Made by a program: the position numbers and the translations under genes | From: Chryseobacterium sp. ISL-80 | Lineage (GTDB): Bacteria; Bacillota; Bacilli; Bacillales; Cytobacillaceae | NCBI GenBank assembly: GCA_018613055.1 | Contig: JAGGQZ010000001.1 | Span: 174,720-238,719, forward strand | Direction of reading: 5' to 3' | DNA length: 64,000 nt | Shown: positions 1-7,927 of the stretch, in pieces | Layout: each line of letters begins with the position of its first letter | How positions within the stretch are numbered: the stretch's first letter is position 1 | The notes under the pieces: generated by a model | Seen by the model: the letters and a program-made list of their open reading frames with translations, nothing else | Told to the model about the DNA's origin: nothing | The model's database searches: none

Positions 1-426
1 GGCGGCGAGCGACTTGGAACATTAATCCTTGCTCGTCTGGAAGAACAGTTCCATGACGATGATCTTATCCTTGCCGAATACGGCGCAACTGTTGTAGGAA
101 TGGAAATCCTGCGTGAAAAGGCTGAAGAGATCGAGGATGAAGCACGAAGCAAAGCTGTCGTCCAGATGGCAATCAGCTCACTATCGTACAGCGAACTTGA
201 AGCAATCGAGCACATCTTTGAAGAACTTAACGGAAAAGAAGGCTTGCTTGTTGCATCAAAAATCGCAGACAGAGTCGGCATCACTCGTTCTGTCATCGTA
301 AACGCATTGCGTAAGCTGGAAAGCGCCGGCGTCATTGAATCCCGTTCTTTAGGTATGAAAGGAACATACATTAAAGTATTGAACGATAAGTTCTTGTTTG
401 AGCTAGAAAAACTTAAAAATAACTAA
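1..426 (+). CDS. codY: GTP-sensing transcriptional pleiotropic repressor CodY (3' part)
   Basis: Only the C-terminal 141 codons are in the window; the reading frame is open from base 1, so the start lies upstream. CodY is a cytoplasmic dimeric repressor that senses branched-chain amino acids and GTP and shuts nutrient-acquisition, motility and other genes during growth. The visible part contains the winged helix-turn-helix: '[20 protein letters not shown]' followed by '[15 protein letters not shown]' is the very conserved DNA-recognition segment, and the protein ends in '[11 protein letters not shown]'. The N-terminal GAF effector domain is outside the window. A strong terminator follows immediately, and the next gene, flgB, opens the flagellar operon, as in B. 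subtilis. Identification is essentially certain. Confidence 0.97.
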   Translation, partial: GGERLGTLILARLEEQFHDDDLILAEYGATVVGMEILREKAEEIEDEARSKAVVQMAISSLSYSELEAIEHIFEELNGKEGLLVASKIADRVGITRSVIVNALRKLESAGVIESRSLGMKGTYIKVLNDKFLFELEKLKNN

Positions 427-430
427 AAGA

Positions 431-460
431 AAAATCCGCTGACCTCAGCGGATTTTTTTT
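431..460 (+). terminator. Intrinsic terminator of codY
   Basis: A 12-bp perfect stem (AAAATCCGCTGA / TCAGCGGATTTT) with a 2-base CC loop is followed by a run of T residues, starting 4 bases after the codY stop codon. It separates codY from the flagellar operon. Confidence 0.93.
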
Positions 461-735
461 GGTCTTATTTGGTGAGTCATGATCTAAGCAACCATTGAAA
501 TATTACAAAAAGATTGCGGCTTTTTTACACGGGTGCATTCATGGATTGTATTTCTACAGGAAAAAATAAAGAAAATAATGGAAAATAAATAATTACTTAT
601 GGGTATTTTAACCCGACTGCGTAACTTTTAAGGAATATTATTTAATGCTTTTTTCCTGGTTAACTAATAAAACTTTACAAAAAAATGGGTGGTTTTTTAA
701 AAAATATAAATAAAAGTAAACACATAGGTCTTTTG

Positions 736-754
736 TCCTGTTTTGTAAAATGAG
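736..754 (+). repeat. Direct repeat copy 1 in the fla/che control region
   Basis: TCCTGTTTTGTAAAATGAG; the same sequence minus one A recurs at 869-886. The two copies are 133 bases apart and flank most of the promoter region. Confidence 0.8.
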
Positions 755-851
755 CAATATGCATGATAAAAATTAACTGAAAGTACATAGACAGATTATT
801 TCAGATTCTTTACAATTAGTGATAGATTGACGAAATTCACCAAGGAATTAC

Positions 852-866
852 AAATTTCAGCAAAAT
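852..866 (+). promoter_or_regulatory. Candidate CodY box upstream of flgB
   Basis: AAATTTCAGCAAAAT matches the CodY consensus AATTTTCWGAAAATT at 12 of 15 positions, including the central TTTCAG. It lies 30 bases upstream of the flgB start. CodY is known to repress the fla/che promoter in B. subtilis. A weaker site with the same TTTCAGA core is at 796-810 (9 of 15). Confidence 0.5.
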
Positions 867-868
867 CA

Positions 869-886
869 TCCTGTTTTGTAAATGAG
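869..886 (+). repeat. Direct repeat copy 2, next to the flgB ribosome-binding site
   Basis: TCCTGTTTTGTAAATGAG, matching 736-754 except for one deleted A. Its last bases run into the flgB Shine-Dalgarno sequence (GAGAGGTG), so protein bound here could interfere with early transcription or translation. Confidence 0.8.
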
Positions 887-896
887 AGGTGCAAAA

Positions 897-1292
897 ATGA
901 AATTGTTTTCAAATACGGTATCGACGCTGGAACATGCGCTAAACTACTCTTCTGCAAAGCAGAAAGTTATTTCGCAAAATATTGCCAATGTTGATACGCC
1001 TAACTATAAAGCGAAGGATGTGTCTTTCAAAGCGGTATTTCAGGATGTTATGGGGCAATCCTTTCAAGCGCATAAATCGGACTTACGACATTATGACTTC
1101 ACCAGCAGACCAAGCCGTATGCCGGGAGTCATCAATAAACCAAACGTCAATTATAACGAGAATGGGAATAGCGTTGATTTGGATAAAGAAATGGCCGATA
1201 TGGCAACAAACCAAATTTACTATAATGCGCTGACTGAGAGGATCAATGGGAAATTCAATACGCTCCAATCCGTCATAAGGGGAGGCAAGTAG
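897..1292 (+). CDS. flgB: Flagellar basal-body rod protein FlgB
   Basis: FlgB (131 aa) is a proximal rod subunit exported by the flagellar type III system and assembled on the MS ring. The N-terminal rod-family motif 'QNIANVDTPNYKAKDVSF' (around residues 28-45) and the C-terminal 'YNALTERINGKFNTLQSVI' are visible; length matches the family (about 130 aa). An in-frame ATG exists at 882, but GAGAGGTG at 885-892 is placed correctly only for the ATG at 897, which gives MKLFSNTVSTLEHAL. It is the first gene of the operon; flgC begins 2 bases after its stop. Confidence 0.96.
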   Translation: MKLFSNTVSTLEHALNYSSAKQKVISQNIANVDTPNYKAKDVSFKAVFQDVMGQSFQAHKSDLRHYDFTSRPSRMPGVINKPNVNYNENGNSVDLDKEMADMATNQIYYNALTERINGKFNTLQSVIRGGK

Positions 1293-1294
1293 GA

Positions 1295-1744
1295 ATGACA
1301 ATCTTTCATAGCATGGATACGACAGCATCTGCGTTAACTGCGCAGCGTCTAAGAATGGACGTCATCTCCTCCAATATGGCGAATGTCGATTCCACAAGAG
1401 GTGTGAATGGAGAGCCTTATCGCAGGAAGATGGTTGTCATGCAGCCAAAGGAAGGAAGCTTCTCTTCATTCCTAAATAAAGCCATGGGAAAAACGGACGG
1501 ATCAGGAGCTGGAAATGGAGTTAAAGTAACAAGAATCATAGAGGACAGAGAAAATCCTCTCAAAATGGTATATGATCCAGAGCATCCCGATGCTGATGCA
1601 GATGGCTACGTTGCATATCCTAATGTGGACCCTTTAAGGGAGATGGTGGACTTAATAAGTGCCACTCGTTCGTATGAAGCAAACGTTACAGTTTTCAACG
1701 CCTCAAAGGGCATGATGATGAAAGCACTTGAAATTGGAAAGTAA
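1295..1744 (+). CDS. flgC: Flagellar basal-body rod protein FlgC
   Basis: FlgC (149 aa) is another proximal rod protein. The rod/hook family N-terminal signature 'SNMANVDSTRGVNGEPYRRK' is around residues 27-46, and the C-terminal coiled segment 'MVDLISATRSYEANVTVFNA' is typical of FlgC. GGGGAGGCAAGTAGGA before the start, inside the end of flgB, supplies the ribosome-binding site. It lies between flgB and fliE as in all Bacillus fla/che operons, and its length equals that of the B. subtilis protein to within a residue or two. Confidence 0.96.
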   Translation: MTIFHSMDTTASALTAQRLRMDVISSNMANVDSTRGVNGEPYRRKMVVMQPKEGSFSSFLNKAMGKTDGSGAGNGVKVTRIIEDRENPLKMVYDPEHPDADADGYVAYPNVDPLREMVDLISATRSYEANVTVFNASKGMMMKALEIGK

Positions 1745-1756
1745 GGAGATAACTAA

Positions 1757-2068
1757 ATGAATACAGCTGGGATCAATTCGGTAACCCAAATGGTCAAGCC
1801 TTTTGAAACAAAAGGGTCTGCTCCCACACCTACACCATACGAAGCGCAGAAAAGTTTTTCGTCCGTACTTAAGCAATCAATTGAAAATTTAAATGAAACT
1901 CAGCTTCAATCCGATGTGCTGACCGAAAAACTTGCTCGTGGAGAAAATATTGACCTTCACCAGGTGATGATCGCAAGCCAAAAGGCGAGCATTACACTGC
2001 AGGCAACCATGGAAGTCAGAAATAAAGTGATCGAAGCATATCAAGAAATGATGAGAATGCAAGTTTAA
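1757..2068 (+). CDS. fliE: Flagellar hook-basal body complex protein FliE
   Basis: FliE (103 aa) is the small adaptor joining the MS ring to the rod. The C-terminal half shows the conserved pattern 'GENIDLHQVMIASQKASITL' followed by 'QATMEVRNKVIEAYQEMMRM', which defines the family. The start ATG at 1757 follows AAGGAGATAACTAA. fliF comes 77 bases later, the largest gap in the early operon; that gap (2069-2145) shows no clear terminator or promoter. Confidence 0.95.
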   Translation: MNTAGINSVTQMVKPFETKGSAPTPTPYEAQKSFSSVLKQSIENLNETQLQSDVLTEKLARGENIDLHQVMIASQKASITLQATMEVRNKVIEAYQEMMRMQV

Positions 2069-2145
2069 TATTATTGGCTAAAAACTAAGATTAGATCGGT
2101 TATTAGCTGTATAAAAAGAAGAGACATAATAACCGGGGGATTGAA

Positions 2146-3741
2146 ATGAAAGAAACCGTTCAAAAGTATATACATACAATGAAGGATTTCTGGCAAGGGC
2201 GCACCAGAAAACAAAAAATAAGTATTGGGGCGTCTATTTTCTTTATTTTGACCGTTGCCGTCCTAACCGCTTTTTTGGCCACAAGGACTTCCCTAGTGCC
2301 GCTTTATAGCAATCTATCACCCGCCGAGACGGGAACAATCAAAGAAAGTCTTGATGCCAGGGGCATTAAATCAGAAATAACGGATGGCGGAAAAACCATT
2401 ATGGTTCCCGAAGAGTCAGTCGATAGCTTGAAAGTAGAGCTGGCCGCTGAAGGGATTCCGAAGTCGGGCAGTATCGATTATTCATTCTTTAGCCAGAACG
2501 CAGGCATGGGCATGACAGATAACGAGTTCAATGTACTGAAGCTTGAAGCCATGCAGACGGAATTGGCCAATTTGATGAAAGGAATCGATGGAGTCAATGA
2601 TGCCAAGGTAATGATCAACCTTCCTGAAAAAGGAATATTTGTCAGTGATAATGAGGAGCCGGCTTCGGCATCCATCGTGCTCAACACCAGTCCGGGTTAT
2701 CAATTTAAGGATGAACAGATCACTGCTCTTTACCATCTGGTAGCAAAAAGTGTTCCGAATCTTCCTACTGATAATATCGTCATCATGAATCAGTTTTTTG
2801 AGTACTTTGATTTAAAAAATGAAAAAAATTCCAGTGGCGCTACATTCGCCTCACAGCATGAAATTAAACAAGAGATTGAAAGAGATGTTCAGAGACAAGT
2901 CCAAAATATGCTCGGAACGCTAATGGGTCATGATAAAGTCGTTGTTTCAGTAACTGCCGATATTGACTTTACCCAGGAAAACAGGGAAGAAAACCTCGTT
3001 GAGCCTGTTGATAAAGAAAATATGGAAGGAATCGCAATCAGTGCCCAGCGGATTACAGAGACATTTACGGGTAATGCTGATCAGGCTGGAGGGATTCCTG
3101 AAGGAGGCAATCCTGGAGAAACGACTGGTTCCCAATACCTTGAGGGAGCGACCGGGAACGGTGACTATGAACGAGTGGAAGAAACCATTAATAATGAAGT
3201 AAGCAGGATCCGTAAAGAAATAACAGAAAGCCCGTACAAGGTGAGGGATTTGGGAATCCAGGTAATGGTTGAACCTCCGACTCCTGATGACCCTAATTCA
3301 TTGCCTCAGGAAAGAAGAGAAGATATAACCAAAATCCTCGGTACGATTATCAGGACAACTATTGATAAAGATGCTCTTGGAACAGAGTTGACTGATGAGG
3401 TGATTGAGGACAAGGTTGTCGTTTCTGTCCAGCCGTTCAACGGAAAGGTCACATTCGATAATCAGGTTGTTGAAAAACTGCCTTGGTGGGTATACCTCAT
3501 CGGCGGATTGCTGCTGGCGGTAATTGTCGTCCTGCTGCTGTTATTCATGAGATCAAGAAAGAACAAAGTGGAAGAAGAAGAGTATGTCATGGAAGAAAAG
3601 TATGAACCAATTCGTGTTCCTGATGTGAACAAGGAATTTGAAACAGAAGGCACAATGAAGAAAAAACAGCTGGAAAAAATGGCGAAAGAAAAGCCAGAGG
3701 ATTTCGCAAAGCTATTGCGGACATGGATTTCTGAGGATTAG
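2146..3741 (+). CDS. fliF: Flagellar MS-ring protein FliF
   Basis: FliF (531 aa) forms the membrane-embedded MS ring that houses the export gate and seeds the motor. Two transmembrane segments are visible: about residues 25-45 ('ISIGASIFFILTVAVLTAFL') and about 448-468 ('WWVYLIGGLLLAVIVVLLLL'). Between them lie the ring-building domains, beginning 'LVPLYSNLSPAETGTIKESL'. The cytoplasmic C-terminus ends 'EDFAKLLRTWISED', the segment that binds FliG. The ATG follows a GGGGG-containing ribosome-binding site. fliG starts 14 bases after the stop. Confidence 0.97.
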   Translation: MKETVQKYIHTMKDFWQGRTRKQKISIGASIFFILTVAVLTAFLATRTSLVPLYSNLSPAETGTIKESLDARGIKSEITDGGKTIMVPEESVDSLKVELAAEGIPKSGSIDYSFFSQNAGMGMTDNEFNVLKLEAMQTELANLMKGIDGVNDAKVMINLPEKGIFVSDNEEPASASIVLNTSPGYQFKDEQITALYHLVAKSVPNLPTDNIVIMNQFFEYFDLKNEKNSSGATFASQHEIKQEIERDVQRQVQNMLGTLMGHDKVVVSVTADIDFTQENREENLVEPVDKENMEGIAISAQRITETFTGNADQAGGIPEGGNPGETTGSQYLEGATGNGDYERVEETINNEVSRIRKEITESPYKVRDLGIQVMVEPPTPDDPNSLPQERREDITKILGTIIRTTIDKDALGTELTDEVIEDKVVVSVQPFNGKVTFDNQVVEKLPWWVYLIGGLLLAVIVVLLLLFMRSRKNKVEEEEYVMEEKYEPIRVPDVNKEFETEGTMKKKQLEKMAKEKPEDFAKLLRTWISED

Positions 3742-3755
3742 GAGGGGGACCAACA

Positions 3756-4769
3756 GTGAGGAAAGACCAAAAAGAATTAACTGGAAAACAGAAGGCAGCC
3801 ATCCTCCTGATCTCGCTTGGACCAGATGTTTCTGCTTCGGTATACAAGCATCTAAGTGAAGAAGAAATCGAGAAGCTTACACTTGAAATCTCAGGTGTGA
3901 AAAAAGTGGACTCCATGGCAAAGGAAGAAATTCTTGAAGAGTTTCACAGCATTGCGCTGGCGCAGGATTACATCACCCAGGGCGGAATCGGATATGCGAA
4001 AACGGTATTGGAAAAAGCATTAGGAACCGATCAGGCAGCGGTAATCATCAATAGATTGACTTCATCACTGCAAGTAAGGCCGTTTGATTTTGCGAGAAAA
4101 GCGGATGCTGGCCAGATTCTCAATTTCATCCAAAATGAGCATCCGCAAACGATCGCACTGATCCTTTCTTATTTGGACTCCGCACAGGCCGGACAGATCT
4201 TATCTGAACTGCCGCAGGAAGTACAGGCGGATATTGCCCGTCGTATTGCAGTGATGGACAGTACCTCACCGGAAATCATTAATGAGGTAGAGCAAATCCT
4301 TGAAAGAAAGCTGTCAGCTACTGTCACTCAGGATTATACTCAAACCGGCGGAATCGAGGCTGTTGTTGATGTATTGAACGGTGTAGACCGTGCAACCGAG
4401 CGCACAATTCTCGATGCACTGGAAATCCAGGACCCTGAACTGGCTGAGGAAATCAAAAAGCGGATGTTCGTATTTGAAGATATTGTCACTCTTGATAACC
4501 GGGCGATCCAGCGTGTTATCCGCGATTGTGAAAATGAAGATCTTATGCTTGCTCTTAAGGTATCAAGTGATGAGGTCAAGGAGATTGTCTTCAAAAATAT
4601 GTCTAAACGGATGATGGAAACCTTCCAGGATGAAATGGAATTCATGGGCCCTGTAAGGCTGCGTGATGTGGAAGAGGCTCAATCAAGGATTGTTGCCATC
4701 ATTCGCCGCCTGGAGGAAGCCGGTGAAATCGTCATTGCCCGTGGCGGAGGGGATGATATCATTGTCTAG
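3756..4769 (+). CDS. fliG: Flagellar motor switch protein FliG
   Basis: FliG (337 aa) is the switch-complex subunit that binds the MS ring and receives torque from the stator. It starts at GTG, with GGAGGGGG at 3741-3748 as ribosome-binding site. Recognisable segments are 'LTGKQKAAILLISLGPDVSA' at the N-terminus, the EHPQTIALILSYL motif in the middle domain, and the C-terminal torque domain with 'DIVTLDNRAIQRVIRDCENE' carrying the charged residues that interact with MotA. The last 8 bases overlap fliH. Confidence 0.97.
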   Translation: MRKDQKELTGKQKAAILLISLGPDVSASVYKHLSEEEIEKLTLEISGVKKVDSMAKEEILEEFHSIALAQDYITQGGIGYAKTVLEKALGTDQAAVIINRLTSSLQVRPFDFARKADAGQILNFIQNEHPQTIALILSYLDSAQAGQILSELPQEVQADIARRIAVMDSTSPEIINEVEQILERKLSATVTQDYTQTGGIEAVVDVLNGVDRATERTILDALEIQDPELAEEIKKRMFVFEDIVTLDNRAIQRVIRDCENEDLMLALKVSSDEVKEIVFKNMSKRMMETFQDEMEFMGPVRLRDVEEAQSRIVAIIRRLEEAGEIVIARGGGDDIIV

Positions 4770-5526
4770 GCTAATCAAATCACAATTCACCACTGCTTTG
4801 ACAACAGAAAAGAAAGTCATTTCCATCAGGATGCTGGAAACTTCCGCAGAAGCAGAAACTGCTTCGCCTGTCTTCACTCATACAGAGGATGAGAGGAAGA
4901 GAATCCTGGACAACGCTGTGATGGAAGCAAATCGTATTGTTTCGAAGGCGATAGAGGAAGCCGATTTTATCAGGAGGCAGGTTGCATCCGAAAAGCAGGA
5001 TTGGGAACAGCAAAAAGATATTTTGGCTGAGGAATCCAGGCAATCGGGTTTTGAACAGGGATATCAAGATGGCAGACATCAAGGGTACGAAGAATACCGT
5101 CAGGCAATAATGTTTGCACAAGAAACGGTGGATGCGGCGAAACAGGATTACCAGAACCATATCGACTCTTCGGAAAAAGTGATTCTCGACCTTGGGGTGA
5201 AAATCGCAGGAAAGATCATTGGAGAAAAATTGGCCGCTGATGAAGGGTTCCTTCCGCTTGTTAAAAGAGCATTGAAAAATGCAAGGGATTATAAGGACAT
5301 TCAGCTACATGTCCATCCAAACCACTATCAGGAATTGCTTGCTCACAAAGAGGAATTGATCGCTATTTTTCCAAAAGAGATTGTGTTCTACATCTATCCG
5401 GATGAGGAACTGGAAGAAACGGCCTGCCTGATCGAATCTGAAAATGGCAGGATTGATGCTAGTGTGGACAGCCAGTTGGAAGAAATCAAAAATAAACTGT
5501 TCGAGATTCTGGAGAGTGAACTATAG
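4762..5526 (+). CDS. fliH: Flagellar export ATPase regulator FliH
   Basis: FliH (254 aa from the chosen start) dimerises, holds the FliI ATPase in check and docks it at the export gate. The frame is open far into fliG, but the best start is TTG at 4762, preceded by GGCGGAGGGG and giving a protein starting MSRLIKSQF, as in Bacillus FliH. The middle is a charged coiled coil with G-x3-G-type repeats ('SGFEQGYQDGRHQGYEEY'); the C-terminal half ('VKIAGKIIGEKLAADEGFL') is the conserved FliH/V-ATPase E-like domain. It overlaps fliG by 8 bases and fliI by one. Confidence 0.9.
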   Translation: MSRLIKSQFTTALTTEKKVISIRMLETSAEAETASPVFTHTEDERKRILDNAVMEANRIVSKAIEEADFIRRQVASEKQDWEQQKDILAEESRQSGFEQGYQDGRHQGYEEYRQAIMFAQETVDAAKQDYQNHIDSSEKVILDLGVKIAGKIIGEKLAADEGFLPLVKRALKNARDYKDIQLHVHPNHYQELLAHKEELIAIFPKEIVFYIYPDEELEETACLIESENGRIDASVDSQLEEIKNKLFEILESEL

Positions 5527-6839
5527 TGAAGGCTGAGGATTTATTGCATCATGTCGACTCTTTGGATAGCTTCAAGCGTTTCGGCAGGATCAAGCGGGTA
5601 GTTGGCTTGATGATCGAATCTCAAGGTCCGGAAAGTTCAATTGGGGATGTTTGTTTCATCCATGTAGGCACAAAGAAGAAACGGAAGATCCAGGCTGAGG
5701 TCGTCGGATTTAAAGATGAAAATGTCATTCTGATGCCTTATACATCTCTTCATGATATCTCGCCTGGAAGTCTCGTGGAAACTACTATGAAACCACTTGA
5801 AATAAAAGCCGGTCCAGGTTTGATTGGGAAAATCGTTGATTCTCTGGGAGTCCCATTGGATCAATCCAGTCTCCCGAAAGGACTTGCATCGGTTCCAACA
5901 GAGCAAGATCCACCCAACCCTTTGAGCAGGCCGCCAATCTCAGAACCAATCGAAGTTGGAGTCAGGATGATTGACAGTCTGCTGACAGTTGGCAATGGCC
6001 AGCGTGTTGGGATATTTGCGGGTAGTGGTGTGGGGAAAAGTACTTTGCTGGGAATGATTGCGCGAAACACTACCGCAGACCTGAATGTCATCGGGCTGAT
6101 TGGAGAACGTGGAAGAGAAGTAAGGGAGTTCATTGAACGCGATTTAGGGCCTGAAGGTTTAAAGCGTTCGATTGTCGTTGTCGCAACATCAGATCAACCG
6201 GCATTGATGCGGATCAAAGGGGCTTATACGGCAACCGCGATCGCAGAATATTTTCGCGATAAAGGCCTGAATGTCATGCTCATGATGGATTCTGTAACGC
6301 GAGTCGCGATGGCGCAGCGTGAAGTTGGTCTGGCTGTTGGCGAGCCTCCAACGACCAAAGGTTACACTCCATCGGTGTTCGCGATCCTATCAAGGCTTCT
6401 CGAAAGAACAGGTACCAATGAATTTGGGTCGATCACTGGCTTCTACACTGTCCTTGTCGATGGAGATGATATGAATGAGCCTATTGCAGATACAGTTCGG
6501 GGAATCCTGGATGGCCATTTTGTACTGGACAGGGACTTGGCCAATAAAGGACAATACCCTGCAGTGAATGTCCTGAAAAGTATCAGCAGGATCATGAACA
6601 ATATTGTCAGCGATGATCATGTAAAGGCAGCTGAGAGATTGAGGGAATTATTAAGCACCTATATGAACTCTGAAGATTTGATCAATATAGGGGCCTATAA
6701 GAAAGGCACGTCTGCGGAAATCGATGAAGCCATTATGAAGTACCCTCAAATACTGAATTTCTTGAAGCAGAGTACAAATGAAAAGGTCTCGATCAATGAG
6801 AGTGTAGAGGCTCTATTGCAGCTAGTAAGGAAAGGTTGA
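5526..6839 (+). CDS. fliI: Flagellum-specific ATPase FliI
   Basis: FliI (437 aa) is the hexameric ATPase that powers unfolding and release of export substrates. It is related to F1-ATPase beta. The Walker A motif 'GSGVGKST' is at about residues 168-175, followed by 'LIGERGREVREFIERDLG' and the Walker B region 'LNVMLMMDSVTRVAMAQREV'; GEPPTTKGYTPSVFA is also family-specific. The start is GTG at 5526, sharing its G with the TAG stop of fliH, with GGAGAGTGAA as ribosome-binding site. Length matches the B. subtilis protein closely. Confidence 0.97.
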   Translation: MKAEDLLHHVDSLDSFKRFGRIKRVVGLMIESQGPESSIGDVCFIHVGTKKKRKIQAEVVGFKDENVILMPYTSLHDISPGSLVETTMKPLEIKAGPGLIGKIVDSLGVPLDQSSLPKGLASVPTEQDPPNPLSRPPISEPIEVGVRMIDSLLTVGNGQRVGIFAGSGVGKSTLLGMIARNTTADLNVIGLIGERGREVREFIERDLGPEGLKRSIVVVATSDQPALMRIKGAYTATAIAEYFRDKGLNVMLMMDSVTRVAMAQREVGLAVGEPPTTKGYTPSVFAILSRLLERTGTNEFGSITGFYTVLVDGDDMNEPIADTVRGILDGHFVLDRDLANKGQYPAVNVLKSISRIMNNIVSDDHVKAAERLRELLSTYMNSEDLINIGAYKKGTSAEIDEAIMKYPQILNFLKQSTNEKVSINESVEALLQLVRKG

Positions 6840-6846
6840 TCGTTCG

Positions 6847-7293
6847 ATGCGTTATCAATACAAATTTGATAAAATCCTTTCTCTCAAGTCAAGAGAAATG
6901 GACGAGGCACAAGTCGTTTACCAAGAATCAGTCAAAAAGTTCGAAGATGCGGCTGAAAGACTTTATGAGCTTTTAAAGAAAAAAGAAGATCTTGAGAGCT
7001 TCCAATCTGACAGGCTTCTCGGTGGTTTGCCGGTACAGGAAATACGTCACCATCAACAATTTATCGGCAATCTGGAAAAATCGATTGCGCATTATCAAAA
7101 AGTTGTGATGAACGCGAGGAATATAATGAACTTTCAGCAAATGCAACTGATGGAAAAGAACAAGGAAGTCAAAAAGTACGAAAAAATCAAAGAGAAAGAC
7201 CATCTCCAGTTTCTTGCGAATGAAAAGTATGCGGAGAGCAGGATGATGGACGAAGTCTCGATTCAGCAATACATGAACCGGGAAATTAGGTGA
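6847..7293 (+). CDS. fliJ: Flagellar export chaperone FliJ
   Basis: FliJ (148 aa) is a coiled-coil protein resembling the F1 gamma stalk; it sits in the FliI hexamer and recycles chaperones. It starts 'MRYQYKFDKILSLKSREMD', the family's typical opening, and is almost wholly charged alpha-helix. It is placed 7 bases after fliI and 4 bases before ylxF. Sequence conservation of FliJ is low, so the assignment rests on the N-terminus, size and position, which agree. Confidence 0.93.
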   Translation: MRYQYKFDKILSLKSREMDEAQVVYQESVKKFEDAAERLYELLKKKEDLESFQSDRLLGGLPVQEIRHHQQFIGNLEKSIAHYQKVVMNARNIMNFQQMQLMEKNKEVKKYEKIKEKDHLQFLANEKYAESRMMDEVSIQQYMNREIR

Positions 7294-7297
7294 TTAA

Positions 7298-7897
7298 ATG
7301 GCGGAGAACATGGAGGAAAAAGAAAACCAGCGTGAGAGTAAGTTCCAGGGTTTTTTGCTCGTAGTAGCAATACCGATTCTATTTGCGATTGTTGTGGCTT
7401 TGGTTGCCCTTTCCTTTCTAGGAATCAATATTTTTGAAACAGCAAAGGATATCGGCGGCAGGGTCCCATTCCTATCAGAAATCGTGAAAGAAGATAAGCA
7501 GCCATCCGTTGAGGAGTTCCAAAAGAATATCGTCAGTCTGGAGGCAGAGATAAAGGACCGTGAAGCTAAAGTGGAACAGCTTCAGTCCAAAGTCGACAGC
7601 AAGGATACACAGTTGAAAAGAATTGAACTCGAGAAAGCCCAGCTTCAGGCGCAGATAGAGGAATTGACTGCAATCCAGGAAGAAAACAAACGAGCATTCC
7701 GGGAAATTGTCAAGACGTATGAAACGATGTCAGCCAAAAGCGCTGCTCCGATTATTTCTAAAATGGAATCAGATGAAGCGGTAAAGATCCTGACAAATAT
7801 CAAACCAGAATCACTTGCTGCAATCATGGAAAAGCTTCCGGCAGATGTAGCAGCAAGATATACGGAATTATTGACGAACGAAACGGAAAGCAATTAG
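7298..7897 (+). CDS. ylxF: MotE/YlxF-like flagellar operon protein with MgtE N-terminal domain
   Basis: This 199-aa protein has one N-terminal membrane anchor (about residues 20-43, 'LLVVAIPILFAIVVALVALS'), a long coiled coil (about 75-130) and a C-terminal segment 'AAPIISKMESDEAVKILTNI' to 'LPADVAARYTELL' that matches the MgtE intracellular N domain. It occupies the ylxF position between fliJ and fliK. The related MotE of other bacteria acts as a chaperone for stator protein MotC; whether YlxF does this in Bacillus is not established. Membrane-bound with the coiled coil outside the bilayer; exact role unknown. Confidence 0.88.
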   Translation: MAENMEEKENQRESKFQGFLLVVAIPILFAIVVALVALSFLGINIFETAKDIGGRVPFLSEIVKEDKQPSVEEFQKNIVSLEAEIKDREAKVEQLQSKVDSKDTQLKRIELEKAQLQAQIEELTAIQEENKRAFREIVKTYETMSAKSAAPIISKMESDEAVKILTNIKPESLAAIMEKLPADVAARYTELLTNETESN

Positions 7898-7927
7898 AGA
7901 GTTGCATTTTTGAAAGGGGGTGAAAAG

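Larger units (their letters stand above)
427..896 (+). promoter_or_regulatory. AT-rich control region of the flagellar/chemotaxis operon
   Basis: This 470-base gene-free stretch lies between codY and flgB and should carry the fla/che promoter(s); in B. subtilis the equivalent region holds a SigA and a SigD promoter. Apart from the codY terminator it contains a near-perfect 18-base direct repeat (736-754 and 869-886), a CodY-box-like site (852-866) and a TTGACG hexamer at 827-832 whose partner around 849-855 (TACAAA/ACAAAT) is poor. I could not find a convincing SigD site (TAAA-N15-GCCGATAT). Promoter positions therefore remain unassigned. Confidence 0.5.

Noticed and set aside
827..855. SigA promoter TTGACG-N16/17 before flgB
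   Set aside because: The -10 candidates (TACAAA or ACAAAT) are too poor to call it with confidence, though it may still be used.
4663..4761. Start of FliH inside fliG at the first ATG
   Set aside because: The first 33 residues have no similarity to FliH, while TTG 4762 has a good ribosome-binding site and gives the normal N-terminus.
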